Assembly (NCBI GenBank): GCA_913041805.1
Contig: CAJWIZ010000013.1
Coordinates: 1 to 11,044, forward strand
Direction of reading: 5' to 3'
Length of the DNA stretch: 11,044 nucleotides
DNA from: an uncultured Prochlorococcus sp.
Lineage (GTDB): Bacteria > Cyanobacteriota > Cyanobacteriia > PCC-6307 > Cyanobiaceae
The notes beneath the pieces were generated by a model. It was not told the DNA's origin. It saw nothing but the letters and a program-made list of their open reading frames with translations, and did no database searches. A program made the position numbers and the translations under genes. Positions 1-7,336 of the stretch are shown piece by piece; positions within the stretch are counted from its first letter, which is position 1; the number at the start of each line of letters is the position of its first letter.

Positions 1-96
1 AGAGCAGGGTGCCATTAAAAGCGAACCGCTGCTCATATGATCCACCAACCATGGAAGTTGGCAAGTTGTCAAGAGGAATTTGCTAAATATAGCAAC
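1..96. other. left-edge segment, no assignable gene
   Basis: This segment lies downstream of the chorismate lyase stop codon. A minus-strand frame opens with ATG at 52 (reading M-V-G-G-S-Y-E-Q-R-F) and stays open to the edge, so it could be the first 17 codons of another gene in the same run. A plus-strand frame running in from the edge ends with TGA at 38-40, and another ends with TAA at 84-86. Either could be the tail of a converging gene. The sequence is too short to decide, and I recognise no protein family in any of these frames. Confidence 0.3.
80..95 (+). terminator. small hairpin followed by a T-rich tract
   Basis: TTGCTA (80-85) and TAGCAA (90-95) form a perfect 6-bp stem with a 4-base loop. 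On the plus strand a T-rich stretch (about 97-114) follows after a few bases, as in an intrinsic terminator for a plus-strand gene arriving from the left. The stem is short and AT-rich. On the minus strand, directly after the chorismate lyase stop, no T tract follows. The hairpin is seen directly; its function is a guess. Confidence 0.3.
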
Positions 97-693
97 TTAT
101 TTTTTGTTTGTTTTCAGCTCATTGCGTGGAGTTGGTCCAAGCCATTTCTCAAGTTGTGGATTGAAAACTTCACGGATAACTGTTAATTCTCGTTCTTGAC
201 GAAAGAACCGATAGTGCCTGCTCCAAAATGGTCCTTCTTCTTCAAACTCTGCTTTCAGCCAGTCAGCATTGACCAAGGCAAGTCCGTCTACTTCACGAAA
301 AAGCTCGGATCTGCCTTGTGTCAAACTTTTCCAGATTGGTTGCTCTTTATTTTTAAGATGTAATTTTGCCTCTTTGTGATTCCACCAACTTTCTGCCCAA
401 GCAAGAGTTTGCGAGTTACAAGTAAGCCAAACTTGACGTCTCAGAAGTGGTGGGTCTAGTTCTTTGACTTCTATTGGTGCTTCTTGATTCGCAGTGTGCT
501 CATATTCCATAGCAATTAATTTGACCTTTACTTCATGCCCTGTGAGAAGTCTTAGGTGACGTGTGGGACTGCCATCTCCTAGGAGCATGAGTTGCCATGG
601 GCCTGGAAGTTTTTGCGGCCCTTGACCAGACAATACTGCTTGAGTAGGTGCTTCCCAGATTGTCTCGGGAGTCTTTAAGCGTGATTTATTCAG
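97..693 (-). CDS. ubiC: UbiC-like chorismate lyase (cyanobacterial type)
   Basis: Likely chorismate--pyruvate lyase, which converts chorismate to 4-hydroxybenzoate plus pyruvate in the cytoplasm. In cyanobacteria this is the first step of plastoquinone head-group synthesis. Numbered from an internal TTG at 633, the product shows [17 protein letters not shown] (11-27), the paired arginines and strand of LRRQVWL (64-70), AESWW (80-84), [10 protein letters not shown] (134-143) and a C-terminal TVIREVF (151-157) comparable to the catalytic-Glu strand of E. coli UbiC. The frame stays open upstream of 633 with no ATG, GTG or TTG. I place the start at CTG 693-691, which lies 6 bases after AGGAGG and gives 198 residues. 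TTG 633 has no visible ribosome-binding site and would give 178. The gene overlaps the end of mnmG by 8 bases, suggesting translational coupling. Family assignment is fairly firm; the CTG start is inference. Confidence 0.8.
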   Translation of the reverse strand: MNKSRLKTPETIWEAPTQAVLSGQGPQKLPGPWQLMLLGDGSPTRHLRLLTGHEVKVKLIAMEYEHTANQEAPIEVKELDPPLLRRQVWLTCNSQTLAWAESWWNHKEAKLHLKNKEQPIWKSLTQGRSELFREVDGLALVNADWLKAEFEEEGPFWSRHYRFFRQERELTVIREVFNPQLEKWLGPTPRNELKTNKK

Positions 694-2677
694 GTCTCAC
701 CTCCTGCAATGAGTTGGCGTCACATTCATAGGCTTTGTTGTTATTTATTGCTACTTGTGACTTGTTCATACTGTTGTGTAATTTCAACCAAATCAAGAGA
801 GCTGTTAAATCAGCCTTACTAACTCCTGGAATTTCAGCAGCTTGACCAAGGTTGATTGGACGATTAGCGGCTAGCTTCTCTCTTGCTTCTTGAGAGAGCG
901 TTGTGATGTTTTCATAATCTATGTTCTCAGGAAGAATTTTTTTTGTTTGTTTTTTAAATTGTTCAATTTGTGCAGTTTGTCGTTTTAAATAGCCACTGTA
1001 TTTGATATCTATTTCGGCTCCTTCTAATACAGATGTAGGTAAGTTTTGATCTGATAAACCATGTTTAACTAAATCAACAATATGAACTCCAGGGCGGCGA
1101 AGAAGATCTGCTAATGAGATTGAATCTTTGATTGGTATACCAGTATCTTTTGCAATAGCCATTGCTCGAGGATCGCTTGATTTAAGCCGGTCTTTTTCTA
1201 AACGTTTTTTTTCTTTCTCTAGAGCTTCTTGTTTGGCTTGATATAAGTGCCAACGTCGTTCATCGATAAGTCCCAATTGATAGGCTAGTGGTGTTAGACG
1301 TCGATCAGCATTGTCCCCTCTAAGTACGAGGCGATATTCACTCCTGCTTGTTAGGACTCTATAAGGCTCACGAAGATCTTTACTGACAAGGTCATCAATC
1401 ATTGTACCTATGTAGCTGTCTTCCCTTGCAAAGTGTATTGGCTTTTCTTGCTTAATTAATCGAGTTGCATTGAGGCCTGCAACCAAACCTTGCGCAGCCG
1501 CTTCTTCATAGCCTGTAGTTCCATTTAGTTGTCCAGCGCAAAATAAGCCAACAATTTTTTTGGTTTCTAAAGATGGTAAAAGTTGGGTTGCAGGAAGGTA
1601 GTCGTATTCGACGGCATATGCGGGACGTAACATGACGCATTCTTCTAGACCAGGCAGGGTTCGTAATAGTTCAAGTTGTAACCTTTCAGGTAGTCCTGTT
1701 GAAAAGCCTTGTACGTATATTTCTGGTGTATCAAGACCTTCTGGCTCTAGAAAAATTTGATGGGATTCTTTTTCTGCAAAACGTACAATTTTGTCTTCAA
1801 TAGAAGGGCAATAGCGAGGTCCTTTGCTGTCAATAAAACCACCATAGATAGGTGTGAGGTGAAGATTATCTTTGATCAGTTGATGAGTTGCTTTTGTGGT
1901 TCGCGTGATGTGGCAGCTCATTTGCTTGCCACTGACCCATGCCTCAGGGTCAAAAGAAAAGAAACGATCGGAAGCATCACTAGGTTGTTCGTCTAAGCAA
2001 TTAAGTCGAATACTTCTTTTGTCGACTCTTGCAGGTGTTCCAGTTTTGAGTCGATTAATTTGAAAACCTAAGTTTTGTAGCTGTTCTGTTAAACCTTCTG
2101 ATGCTTGCTCCCCAGCGCGGCCTGCAGACATTGATTGATTGCCTACCCATATTTTTCCACCAAGAAACGTTCCTGTTGTAAGAATGACAGCTTGGGCTTT
2201 ATAAATACTTCCGAAATACGTTTTTATTCCCTGAATGCGGCCAGCTTTTTGAGCATTATTGCCATGTAATTTCTCTACTTCTAGTCCAGTTACCATTGCT
2301 TCTCTTAAAGCTAAATTTGGTGTTTCCTGCAATATTTTTACCATTTTCCTGGCATATAGACGTTTGTCTGTTTGGGCTCTGAGTGCCCAAACAGCTGGAC
2401 CGCGACTTGCATTCAGTATTCTTTTTTGTAAGGCTGTTGAATCTGCCAGTTTTCCAATGACTCCTCCCATTGCATCAACTTCATGCACTAGTTGACTTTT
2501 AGCAGGACCTCCCACAGCAGGGTTGCATGGTTGCCATGCGATACGGTCTAGATTGAGAGTAAATAAGGCAGTTGAAAGCCCTAATCGAGCAGTTGTGATT
2601 GCTGCTTCACAGCCAGCATGTCCTCCGCCAACAACGATTACGTCAAAGCTTTCAGTGTGATTGCTTAATTTGCACAT
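686..2677 (-). CDS. mnmG: tRNA uridine-5-carboxymethylaminomethyl modification enzyme MnmG (GidA)
   Basis: FAD-dependent enzyme that, with the GTPase MnmE, installs the cmnm5 group on wobble U34 of certain tRNAs. Visible features are the FAD dinucleotide-binding loop [10 protein letters not shown] (17-26), the conserved [10 protein letters not shown] (51-60), [11 protein letters not shown] (169-179), [11 protein letters not shown] (286-296) with the second conserved cysteine, [18 protein letters not shown] (380-397), and a C-terminal helical tRNA/MnmE-binding region ending near TALLIWLK. At 663 residues it is longer than the roughly 630 usual for the family. The excess is mostly a polar C-terminal tail of about 29 residues that carries the ribosome-binding site of the next gene. 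It starts at ATG 2677 with no clear ribosome-binding site. It follows dnaB by 39 bp on the same strand, so co-transcription is likely. Assignment is very secure. Confidence 0.97.
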   Translation of the reverse strand: MCKLSNHTESFDVIVVGGGHAGCEAAITTARLGLSTALFTLNLDRIAWQPCNPAVGGPAKSQLVHEVDAMGGVIGKLADSTALQKRILNASRGPAVWALRAQTDKRLYARKMVKILQETPNLALREAMVTGLEVEKLHGNNAQKAGRIQGIKTYFGSIYKAQAVILTTGTFLGGKIWVGNQSMSAGRAGEQASEGLTEQLQNLGFQINRLKTGTPARVDKRSIRLNCLDEQPSDASDRFFSFDPEAWVSGKQMSCHITRTTKATHQLIKDNLHLTPIYGGFIDSKGPRYCPSIEDKIVRFAEKESHQIFLEPEGLDTPEIYVQGFSTGLPERLQLELLRTLPGLEECVMLRPAYAVEYDYLPATQLLPSLETKKIVGLFCAGQLNGTTGYEEAAAQGLVAGLNATRLIKQEKPIHFAREDSYIGTMIDDLVSKDLREPYRVLTSRSEYRLVLRGDNADRRLTPLAYQLGLIDERRWHLYQAKQEALEKEKKRLEKDRLKSSDPRAMAIAKDTGIPIKDSISLADLLRRPGVHIVDLVKHGLSDQNLPTSVLEGAEIDIKYSGYLKRQTAQIEQFKKQTKKILPENIDYENITTLSQEAREKLAANRPINLGQAAEIPGVSKADLTALLIWLKLHNSMNKSQVAINNNKAYECDANSLQEVRPE
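699..705 (-). promoter_or_regulatory. strong Shine-Dalgarno for the chorismate lyase gene
   Basis: On the minus strand this reads AGGAGGT, a near-perfect anti-16S match that lies inside the last codons of mnmG. Six bases separate AGGAGG from CTG at 693-691, which is in the chorismate lyase frame. No ATG, GTG or TTG in that frame lies within reach. It is the best ribosome-binding site seen among the genes of this window, and it decides the proposed start. Confidence 0.6.
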
Positions 2678-2716
2678 ATAGGAATTGTGTTTGTCAACTT
2701 GTGAAGTGTGTTGGAA

Positions 2717-4132
2717 CTAAGCGGCTAAGTTTCGAAAACGAGTGAACTGAGGTTCGAACAATAGTTTGACTGTGCCTACAGGACCATTTCGATGCTTGGT
2801 CACAATTAATTCTGTGATTCCTCTATCAGGCGTTTCAGGGTTGTAATACTCATCGCGATAGATCATCAGAACAAGATCCGCATCTTGTTCTATTGATCCT
2901 GATTCACGCAGATCACTGAGCATGGGTCTCTTATTAGTTCGCGATTCAACTCCGCGACTTAGTTGAGACAGCGCTACAACTGGTACTTTCATTTCTCTAG
3001 CCATTCCTTTTAGCCCTCTAGTAATTCTTGAGAGCTCTTGTACTCGATTATCTGGTGTTGAGCCTTCCATGAGTTGTAGGTAGTCGATGACGACAAGACC
3101 TAATTCTTTACCTTGCTCGGCAATTAGTCGCCTGCAAAGTGAGCGCATTTCCAAAACACTTAAATTAGGTTTGTCATCTATATAGATAGGTAGCTGACCA
3201 AGAGTATTGATTCCTTGTCCAAGAAGTGGCCATTCTTCTTGTTGCAAACGTCCAGTTCTGAGTCTTCCACTTTCAATTCCTACTTCCATTGACAGTAGTC
3301 GATAAGTAAGTTGCTCTTTGCTCATTTCAAGACTGAAAACGCACACGGGTAGCCCATGTAGTTGTGCAACATTTTTTGCAAGATTTAGCACTATTGATGT
3401 TTTTCCCATTGCAGGTCTTCCTGCAACGATTATCAAATCACTTCTTTGTAGCCCTTGGGTCATTGCATCCAGGTCATAGAAGTTGACTGGAATCCCAGCA
3501 ACCGATGTTCCCAAAGAACGACTTTCTATTTCGTTAAATGTACTTGTAAGGATTTCTGCTGTTGGGGTGAGTCCTTTTGATGGTTTCTCTTGGCTTATGG
3601 CGAAGATTTTTTGTTCCGCCTTATCAAGGACTTCTTCCATGGGAAGACCTTGATCAAAACCTAGCTTGATTACTTCGTTGCCTGAGCGGATTAATTGGCG
3701 ACGAAGGAATTTGTCCATCACCAATTTTGCAACTTGTTCAATAGAGGCAGTGGATGCCACTCGTTCAACTAGCTCTACTAGCCTGTTGCTACCTCCTACT
3801 TTTTCCAGAGCTCCTGTATCTGCTAGCCAAGCGCTCATTGCGGTTAAGTCAGTAGGCTTCCCTTGACTATGGAGCATTAACGCTGTGCGAAAAATTTCAC
3901 GATGAGCGTTGAGATAAAAAGCTTCTGGTTGAAGTAGGTCCGCAACTCGGCTAATAGCATCTGGATCTAAAAGAATTCCTCCTAATACAGCTTCTTCTGC
4001 TTCTAAGTTCTGGGGAGGTATTGAGTCGGGTGGAGCTTCGAACTTTGGTTCTCGATATTTTGGATCCTGTGAAAATGATTGAGCTCCTTGTTTGGAAGCA
4101 TCTCCATTATTGGGAATTGGGACGCTTACCAT
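2717..4132 (-). CDS. dnaB: replicative DNA helicase DnaB
   Basis: Hexameric ATP-driven 5'-3' helicase that unwinds DNA at the replication fork and recruits primase. The 471-residue product has a proline-rich N-terminal lead-in (about 1-38), the DnaB N-terminal domain beginning at PPQNLEAEEAVLGG (39-52), a linker, and a RecA-like motor with Walker A GRPAMGKTS (238-246), VFSLEMS (265-271), Walker B LVVIDYLQL (346-354), an ALSQLSRGVE segment (387-396), and KHRNGPVG (446-453) with the probable arginine finger. No intein interrupts the P-loop, although some cyanobacterial dnaB genes carry one. Start ATG 4132 has AAAGGA at 4146-4141, 8 bases upstream. It lies 61 bp after rplI; the rplI-dnaB pairing is common in bacteria. 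Assignment is very secure. Confidence 0.98.
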   Translation of the reverse strand: MVSVPIPNNGDASKQGAQSFSQDPKYREPKFEAPPDSIPPQNLEAEEAVLGGILLDPDAISRVADLLQPEAFYLNAHREIFRTALMLHSQGKPTDLTAMSAWLADTGALEKVGGSNRLVELVERVASTASIEQVAKLVMDKFLRRQLIRSGNEVIKLGFDQGLPMEEVLDKAEQKIFAISQEKPSKGLTPTAEILTSTFNEIESRSLGTSVAGIPVNFYDLDAMTQGLQRSDLIIVAGRPAMGKTSIVLNLAKNVAQLHGLPVCVFSLEMSKEQLTYRLLSMEVGIESGRLRTGRLQQEEWPLLGQGINTLGQLPIYIDDKPNLSVLEMRSLCRRLIAEQGKELGLVVIDYLQLMEGSTPDNRVQELSRITRGLKGMAREMKVPVVALSQLSRGVESRTNKRPMLSDLRESGSIEQDADLVLMIYRDEYYNPETPDRGITELIVTKHRNGPVGTVKLLFEPQFTRFRNLAA

Positions 4133-4193
4133 GTAAAAGTTCCTTTTAGAACGGGAGATCTACTTTGGCTCAATGGGTCAACTCTGCAACGAA

Positions 4194-4652
4194 TTAGTAA
4201 CTAACAACCTCGAGATTGATTTCCGCAGTTACTTCAGAGTGAAGTTTGACCTGAACTTTATATTTGCCGATGCTATGTATTTCAGGCACGGTAATGTTCC
4301 TGCGATCAATTTCTTTTTTAGTAGTTTCTTGAATTACTTCTGCAATATCTCCATTAGTGACAGTGCCGAATAAAACTCCGTCTTCACCAACTTGTTTTTT
4401 CACAGTAAAGCGGCCAATTGTGATCAGAGCAGTTTGGAAATCGAGCGCTTCTTGCCTGATAGCTGCTTCATGTTCAGCTTTTTTGGCTTTACGATGTTCC
4501 ACTTGTTTCATTACTGCTGGAGTAACTGGCAATGCTTTGCCATAAGGGAGAAGAAAATTCCTGGCATAACCAGGAGCTACTTCAACAAGGTCTCCATCTT
4601 GGCCGAGGCTAATTACGTCCTCGTTGAGCACAACTTGTACGCGCTTAGCCAT
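4194..4652 (-). CDS. rplI: 50S ribosomal protein L9
   Basis: Primary 23S rRNA-binding protein of the large subunit, at the base of the L1 stalk. The 152-residue product has the two-domain L9 form. An N-terminal RNA-binding domain carries the family signature across residues 17-44: G-x-x-G, then [12 protein letters not shown], then GKA. A charged connecting helix follows (about 45-74), rich in Lys, Glu and Ala. The C-terminal domain contains [16 protein letters not shown] (92-107) and [14 protein letters not shown] (125-138). Length is normal. Start ATG 4652 gives the canonical MAKRVQVVL beginning; no clear ribosome-binding site is visible. It sits 45 bp downstream of the desaturase gene and 61 bp upstream of dnaB, all on the minus strand. 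Assignment is very secure. Confidence 0.98.
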   Translation of the reverse strand: MAKRVQVVLNEDVISLGQDGDLVEVAPGYARNFLLPYGKALPVTPAVMKQVEHRKAKKAEHEAAIRQEALDFQTALITIGRFTVKKQVGEDGVLFGTVTNGDIAEVIQETTKKEIDRRNITVPEIHSIGKYKVQVKLHSEVTAEINLEVVSY

Positions 4653-4697
4653 AGCAGATAATTGGTGTGAGATTGAGTGGGAACAGACTTATTAACC

Positions 4698-5630
4698 TTA
4701 ATACGCAGCAGGCAGTCTGATTTTGCTGGCTAACCCTAGTGCACGTAATAGCCGAATATGTTGCCAAGTTAGGTCAATTTGACCTTTTTGCAGGCCTTGT
4801 AGGGCGGAATTGGGAAAGGCATGATGGTTGTTATGCCACCCTTCTCCAAATGTTAATGCTGCTACCCAAGCATTATTTCTAGAATTATCTCCACTTTCAT
4901 AAGCGATAGTTCCCCAGCAATGTGTAGCTGAATTGACTAACCAAGTTACGTGATAAACAAAGACTAATCGCACAAATATTCCCCATAAAATCATGCTCCA
5001 ACCATTTGTTCCATTAATTGTTCCTATCCAGTAAAGCAATCCTCCTAATGGGATTTGTAGGATTAAGAAATTTTTGTTGAGCCAGCGATAGTAGGGATCT
5101 TTCTGTAGATCTCCGCTTAAACGAGGAACTGCATTCATTGCAGGGATAGGTTCAAACATCCATCCCATGTGACTCCACCAGAAACCTTTTTTACTGTTGT
5201 GATGATCTGGGTTGGTATCTGAAAAAGTGTGATGATGCCTGTGGAGGCCTACCCAGTCAATGGGGCCATGTTGACAACTTAAAGCGCCACAAGTTGCAAA
5301 GAATCTTTCTAACCATTTTGGTACTGCAAAAGCTCGGTGGGAAAGAAGGCGGTGATATCCAAGAGTTACTCCAAGACATGCTGTTACCCAGTAAAGAATT
5401 ACGGCTGAGAGAAGAGCTAGCCAGCTAAAGAATTGAGGGCGGAAAGCAATTATGGTTAATAAATGTATGGTGACCATAAATCCAATGGTTCCCCAACGTT
5501 TTTGTTCTTTTTTCGGATACTTGGATCTGTTGTGAATAGGTTTGTGAAGCTTGGCGGCAAATTCCATTGCTTTCTTAGAGGTTATTGGCCTACTAAGAGG
5601 TGCAGGTGAGGCGATCACGCTTGAAGCCAT
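4698..5630 (-). CDS. desC: membrane acyl-lipid delta-9-type fatty acid desaturase (copy 1)
   Basis: Integral-membrane di-iron desaturase of the acyl-CoA/acyl-lipid family (DesC-like). It probably introduces the first double bond into glycerolipid acyl chains, using ferredoxin in cyanobacteria. The 310-residue product has the three histidine boxes: HRLLSH (93-98), HRHHH (130-134) and HNNHH (266-270). It also has NSATH (233-237), matching the extra Asn/His metal site of stearoyl-CoA desaturases. Hydrophobic segments lie at about 48-65, 68-90, 187-204 and 211-232. The box pattern is delta-9 type, but regiospecificity and DesC subfamily cannot be read from sequence alone. It starts at ATG 5630 with no obvious ribosome-binding site, divergent from the HTH-like gene by 51 bp and upstream of rplI by 45 bp. 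A paralogue lies at 6425-7336. Confidence 0.92.
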   Translation of the reverse strand: MASSVIASPAPLSRPITSKKAMEFAAKLHKPIHNRSKYPKKEQKRWGTIGFMVTIHLLTIIAFRPQFFSWLALLSAVILYWVTACLGVTLGYHRLLSHRAFAVPKWLERFFATCGALSCQHGPIDWVGLHRHHHTFSDTNPDHHNSKKGFWWSHMGWMFEPIPAMNAVPRLSGDLQKDPYYRWLNKNFLILQIPLGGLLYWIGTINGTNGWSMILWGIFVRLVFVYHVTWLVNSATHCWGTIAYESGDNSRNNAWVAALTFGEGWHNNHHAFPNSALQGLQKGQIDLTWQHIRLLRALGLASKIRLPAAY

Positions 5631-5655
5631 TAGTGATACGCTAAATATTGGAGCA

Positions 5656-5670
5656 CCTTAGCTGATAAGG
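5656..5670. repeat. small dyad in the divergent intergenic region
   Basis: CCTTA (5656-5660), a 5-base spacer and TAAGG (5666-5670) form a perfect inverted repeat in the 51-bp gap between copy 1 of the desaturase and the HTH-like gene. The right arm covers most of the only ribosome-binding-like sequence (AAGGA, 5667-5671) ahead of the plus-strand gene. It could be an operator half-site pair, a weak RNA hairpin or chance; 5-bp arms occur often by chance. Confidence 0.2.
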
Positions 5671-5681
5671 ATCCAGATCAA

Positions 5682-6419
5682 TTGGCAATAAGTGATCTTG
5701 AATCTGATTGCAAGGAGTTGAGTTACCGCGATCGCCTTTCAGATGGTCGACGCGCAATGGCACACCTTATTCATGTTTGGCATGAGAGAAATGGATGGTC
5801 GCATAAGGTTTTGCCTGCTTTAGCTGAATGCTTGAATCTTGGACGTGTTCATAATTCACAAATCTCTAATTTGAGAAATGGGAAATTAGCTGCTCCTGGT
5901 CCAGAGGTATTTCTTGCTTTAGCAGAGGCAAATGCTGTCCTCTATAAAGGGCTTGATTCTATTCGTAAACGTCTTGCTGAGGATCATCCTGAACTGTTGA
6001 AGGTGCTTTTGGATTCTGCTATTCCTTTAACTGATGATGACTCCAAACCGTTAGGTGCTGGTTCATTATTTGAGATTTTTCTTGGCGTAGCACCTTTACC
6101 GAAATGTTTTGATTGGTTTATTGAAGATCATGAGGCTCCTTGGTTAAGTGCTGCGCTATCAGAATATTTGTGTAATGGAAGATCTTGGCGACAGTGCCGT
6201 GATGAGGTCATGGATGCATATCCAATTCCGAAAGCTCAGCGTAGAGAAAGATTTGCAGAAGTTATGTCAGGCCTCAGAGATTACAGCGCTGAACAATTAG
6301 ACGGAGAACTATTGGACTTACATTCAACTTATTTAGCGCTTGGTGGAGAATTGCATTCTGGTGCACAAGGTTTTCTTGAGGCTTTACGCTTGAAAGCACT
6401 AGAAATAAAGAATAATTAA
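5682..6419 (+). CDS. conserved-looking protein with HTH-like segment, function unknown
   Basis: I do not recognise a named family. The 245-residue product looks soluble, with no signal peptide or membrane segment. Residues about 28-85 read like a compact helix-turn-helix fold: a helix around HVWHERNGWSHK, a second around VLPALAECLNL, then HNSQISNLRNGK (57-68), which resembles the recognition helix of XRE/lambda-repressor-type domains, followed by a helix at PEVFLALAEAN. The C-terminal part is helical and acidic, with tryptophans and arginines around 143-190. The start is TTG 5682; AAGGA lies 10 bases upstream and no ATG or GTG is in frame before it. The first in-frame ATG is at 5757 and would keep the HTH-like part. 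The gene is divergent from one desaturase and ends 5 bp from the other, converging on it. That placement suggests, but does not show, a regulatory role. Confidence 0.8.
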   Translation: MAISDLESDCKELSYRDRLSDGRRAMAHLIHVWHERNGWSHKVLPALAECLNLGRVHNSQISNLRNGKLAAPGPEVFLALAEANAVLYKGLDSIRKRLAEDHPELLKVLLDSAIPLTDDDSKPLGAGSLFEIFLGVAPLPKCFDWFIEDHEAPWLSAALSEYLCNGRSWRQCRDEVMDAYPIPKAQRRERFAEVMSGLRDYSAEQLDGELLDLHSTYLALGGELHSGAQGFLEALRLKALEIKNN

Positions 6420-6424
6420 GAAGT

Positions 6425-7336
6425 TCATTCGGAAAATTTCGCTTGACGAATTTTTGTAGCTAGGCCAAAGCGTTTCAGGAGCTTTATATGTTGCCAGGTG
6501 ATGTCGAATTCAAACCATCTAAGTCCATGGCGTGCACTTTGTGGATAAGCATGGTGATTGTTATGCCATCCTTCACCAAAAGTTAATAGAGCTACCCACC
6601 AGCAATTGCGAGATAGGTCCGGACAATCGAAATTGCGATAGCCAAAAGTATGCGTGGCTGAATTCACCAACCATGTCACGTGATAAACAGCGACTAGACG
6701 TAGTGGAATTCCCCAAAGAACCAGTCCTACGCCACCACCATTTATTTGAGTTGTCTCTCCATACCAGTAAAGAAAAAGAAAAATCGGTATTTGTAAAAGA
6801 AGAAACCAATGATCTAACCATTTGCAAAATGGATCCGACAAAAGATCTCCAGCCATTTTGTGACTATGTCTTAATGCAGGAATTTCATGCAACATCCACT
6901 CACTATGGCTCCACCAAAATCCTCTCCCAGCATCGTGATGATCATTTGGTTGGTCAGAAAATTGATGGTGATGTCGATGTAGCGCAACCCATTCAATTGG
7001 CCCACTTTGACACGCAAGACTTCCCATTATTATTAGTATTCTTTCCACCCAACGAGGAGCTACAAAACTGCGGTGAGCAACAAGTCTATGGAGTCCAAGC
7101 GTCACTCCTAGGACTGTTATCCAATAGAGGATGCAAAAGATTGCGATTCCTTGCCAACTCCAAAATCGTGGCAGGAGAGCAAATGTGGCTGCAATATGCA
7201 TAAAGAGCATAAAGCTGGTTGTCCCCCACCGGAATGGTCTTTGACTTGGTGGAAGAGGTTCTCTTCGCGCAATTATTCCTGCTCTAAGACGTAGCTCTCG
7301 TGAGGTAGAAGCAGTTGGTGGGGTAGTCGATACCAA
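6425..7336 (-). CDS. desC: membrane acyl-lipid delta-9-type fatty acid desaturase (copy 2)
   Basis: Second DesC-like di-iron desaturase, clearly paralogous to the one at 4698-5630: shared RWGT lead-in, GVTLG-x-HRL, FWWSH, VYHVTWLVNSATH and TFGEGWHNNHHA blocks. From the start chosen here (303 residues) the histidine boxes are HRLVAH (83-88), HRHHH (120-124) and HNNHH (258-262), with NSATH at 225-229. Compared with copy 1 it lacks one residue in the membrane segment just before the first box. I place the start at TTG 7336 because AAGGAG (7348-7343) lies 6 bases upstream. An in-frame GTG at 7363 would add nine residues but would bury that site. All metal ligands are present, so it should be active; chain-length or position specificity could differ from copy 1. 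It converges on the HTH-like gene with a 5-bp gap. Confidence 0.9.
   Translation of the reverse strand: MVSTTPPTASTSRELRLRAGIIARREPLPPSQRPFRWGTTSFMLFMHIAATFALLPRFWSWQGIAIFCILYWITVLGVTLGLHRLVAHRSFVAPRWVERILIIMGSLACQSGPIEWVALHRHHHQFSDQPNDHHDAGRGFWWSHSEWMLHEIPALRHSHKMAGDLLSDPFCKWLDHWFLLLQIPIFLFLYWYGETTQINGGGVGLVLWGIPLRLVAVYHVTWLVNSATHTFGYRNFDCPDLSRNCWWVALLTFGEGWHNNHHAYPQSARHGLRWFEFDITWQHIKLLKRFGLATKIRQAKFSE

Noticed and set aside
937..956. T-rich motif resembling the tract at 97-114 as a repeat pair
   Set aside because: It encodes Lys-rich sequence in mnmG on the other strand. The similarity is low-complexity A/T sequence, not a real repeat.
1757..2495. Two plus-strand open frames opposite mnmG (1757-1996 and 2259-2495)
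   Set aside because: Both lie wholly antisense to highly conserved mnmG sequence, with no ribosome-binding site or recognisable domain.
2692..2697. TTGACA on the minus strand ahead of mnmG as a -35 box
   Set aside because: It lies only about 15 bases before the ATG, leaving no room for a -10 box and a transcription start.
2717..4132. Intein in dnaB, known from some cyanobacteria
   Set aside because: The product is 471 residues with continuous Walker A and B regions and no intein splice-junction blocks.
3666..4661. Plus-strand open frames opposite dnaB and rplI
   Set aside because: These short frames are entirely antisense to secure genes and have unlikely compositions.
6427..6455. Terminator for the HTH-like gene at the convergent junction
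   Set aside because: TTCG/CGAA with a following T run gives only a 4-bp stem, inside the desaturase coding end. It is too weak to call.
6532..7203. A 223-codon plus-strand open frame opposite the copy 2 desaturase
   Set aside because: The complementary strand encodes a desaturase with all histidine boxes intact. The plus-strand translation has no recognisable domain, so it is a frame left open by chance.
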